The notes beneath the pieces are model-generated. The model did not search any database and was not told the origin of the DNA. It worked only from the letters and a program-made list of their open reading frames with translations. A stretch of 5,201 bases of DNA. Origin: Phycisphaera sp. Lineage in GTDB: Bacteria; Planctomycetota; Phycisphaerae; Phycisphaerales; UBA1924. Of the stretch, positions 5,028 to 5,201 are shown piece by piece (positions within the stretch are counted from its first letter, which is position 1; each line of letters opens with the position of its first letter). The DNA lies in contig NVSP01000147.1 of NCBI GenBank assembly GCA_002732755.1, forward strand, positions 1,049-6,249, in the 5' to 3' direction. The position numbers were made by a program, and so were the translations under genes.

Positions 5028-5201
5028 TCAAGGCTCATCCCCGATGCGTTTCATGTCGGCGTGATGGGTGTCCAGCGATGCCTTGCGCGCGATGTCTGCC
5101 AGTTGAACCCGGTTCTTTAGCCCCAGCTTGCGGGCGATCGAGCTGCGGTGCGCCTCGATCGTTTTGGGCGAGCGGCTCAGATGCTTGGCGATCTCATCCG
5201 T
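5028..5201 (-). CDS. Second PAS-LuxR paralogue, C-terminal HTH only, runs off the right edge
   Basis: The reverse strand is open from the window edge to a TGA at 5028-5030, giving the last 57 residues of a protein. They begin TDEIAKHLSRSPKTIEAHRS, the second half of a LuxR-type HTH with its recognition helix, and end MKRIGDEP. Against the C-terminus of the regulator at 4150-4830, 35 of 55 aligned residues are identical. The DNA 5142-5168 is identical to 4258-4284 (27 bp). Both genes point the same way with 197 bases between them, so the upstream gene may be read through into the downstream one, although the intergenic region is long enough for a separate promoter. Whether it too has a PAS domain cannot be seen here; it is inferred from the paralogy. 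Confidence 0.85.
   Translation of the reverse strand, partial: TDEIAKHLSRSPKTIEAHRSSIARKLGLKNRVQLADIARKASLDTHHADMKRIGDEP

Noticed and set aside
4986..5030. AT-rich island after the second LuxR stop as an intrinsic terminator
   Set aside because: The only inverted repeat there, GTGATCAC, gives a stem far too short for a terminator. The island could as well be an upstream promoter region, but no good -35/-10 pair was found.
4893..5120. A 75-residue plus-strand open frame at 4893-5120
   Set aside because: Its second half is antisense to the conserved HTH of the second LuxR gene, it has no ribosome site, and it shows no recognisable motif.

Overview
This is a GC-rich bacterial window with compact, mostly minus-strand genes. 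The lineage is an inference. The gene set (an M17 aminopeptidase, a two-CBS protein, an Rv2613c-like HIT protein, PAS-LuxR regulators) and the small GC-rich hairpin repeats between genes would fit a planctomycete of the Phycisphaerae type. No rRNA or other taxonomic marker is present to prove it.

Left part (1-1297). Two minus-strand genes look like the start of a glycan-synthesis cluster running off the left edge. One encodes a short protein resembling the C-terminal half of a family-2 glycosyltransferase (407-952). It overlaps by an ATGA junction the start of a family-4 glycosyltransferase (1-410, C-terminus outside the window). The 345-base stretch 953-1297 has no convincing intact gene. 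It holds three perfect or near-perfect hairpins (1072-1094 with a side hairpin at 1096-1110, 1158-1179, 1221-1243) and one copy of a 22-bp repeat (1255-1276).

Middle part (1298-4006). A complete leucyl aminopeptidase of family M17 (1298-2794, minus) has all metal-binding and catalytic residues in place. Seventy-three bases upstream of it, on the same strand, lies a two-CBS-domain protein (2868-3335), so the two may be cotranscribed. Divergent from the CBS gene is a HIT-family Ap4A phosphorylase/hydrolase-like gene (3416-4006, plus), whose best -10 element lies only six bases before its ATG, which suggests a leaderless mRNA.

Right part (4003-5201). The end of the HIT gene abuts a 117-bp element with inverted-repeat ends, flanked by CTAG on both sides. 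It looks like a MITE of an IS5-type transposon, with the left CTAG supplying the HIT stop codon. Inside it is the second copy of the 22-bp repeat. Beyond it are two minus-strand tandem paralogues: a complete PAS-LuxR transcription regulator (4150-4830) and the C-terminal HTH of a second one (5028-5201, N-terminus outside the window). Their visible ends are identical at 35 of 55 aligned residues, and a 27-bp stretch of DNA is identical.

No CRISPR array, tRNA, rRNA, phage genes or defence system was seen. The most unusual items are the putative MITE at the HIT stop codon, the shared 22-bp repeat, the half-length glycosyltransferase beside a hairpin cluster, and the duplicated PAS-LuxR regulators.
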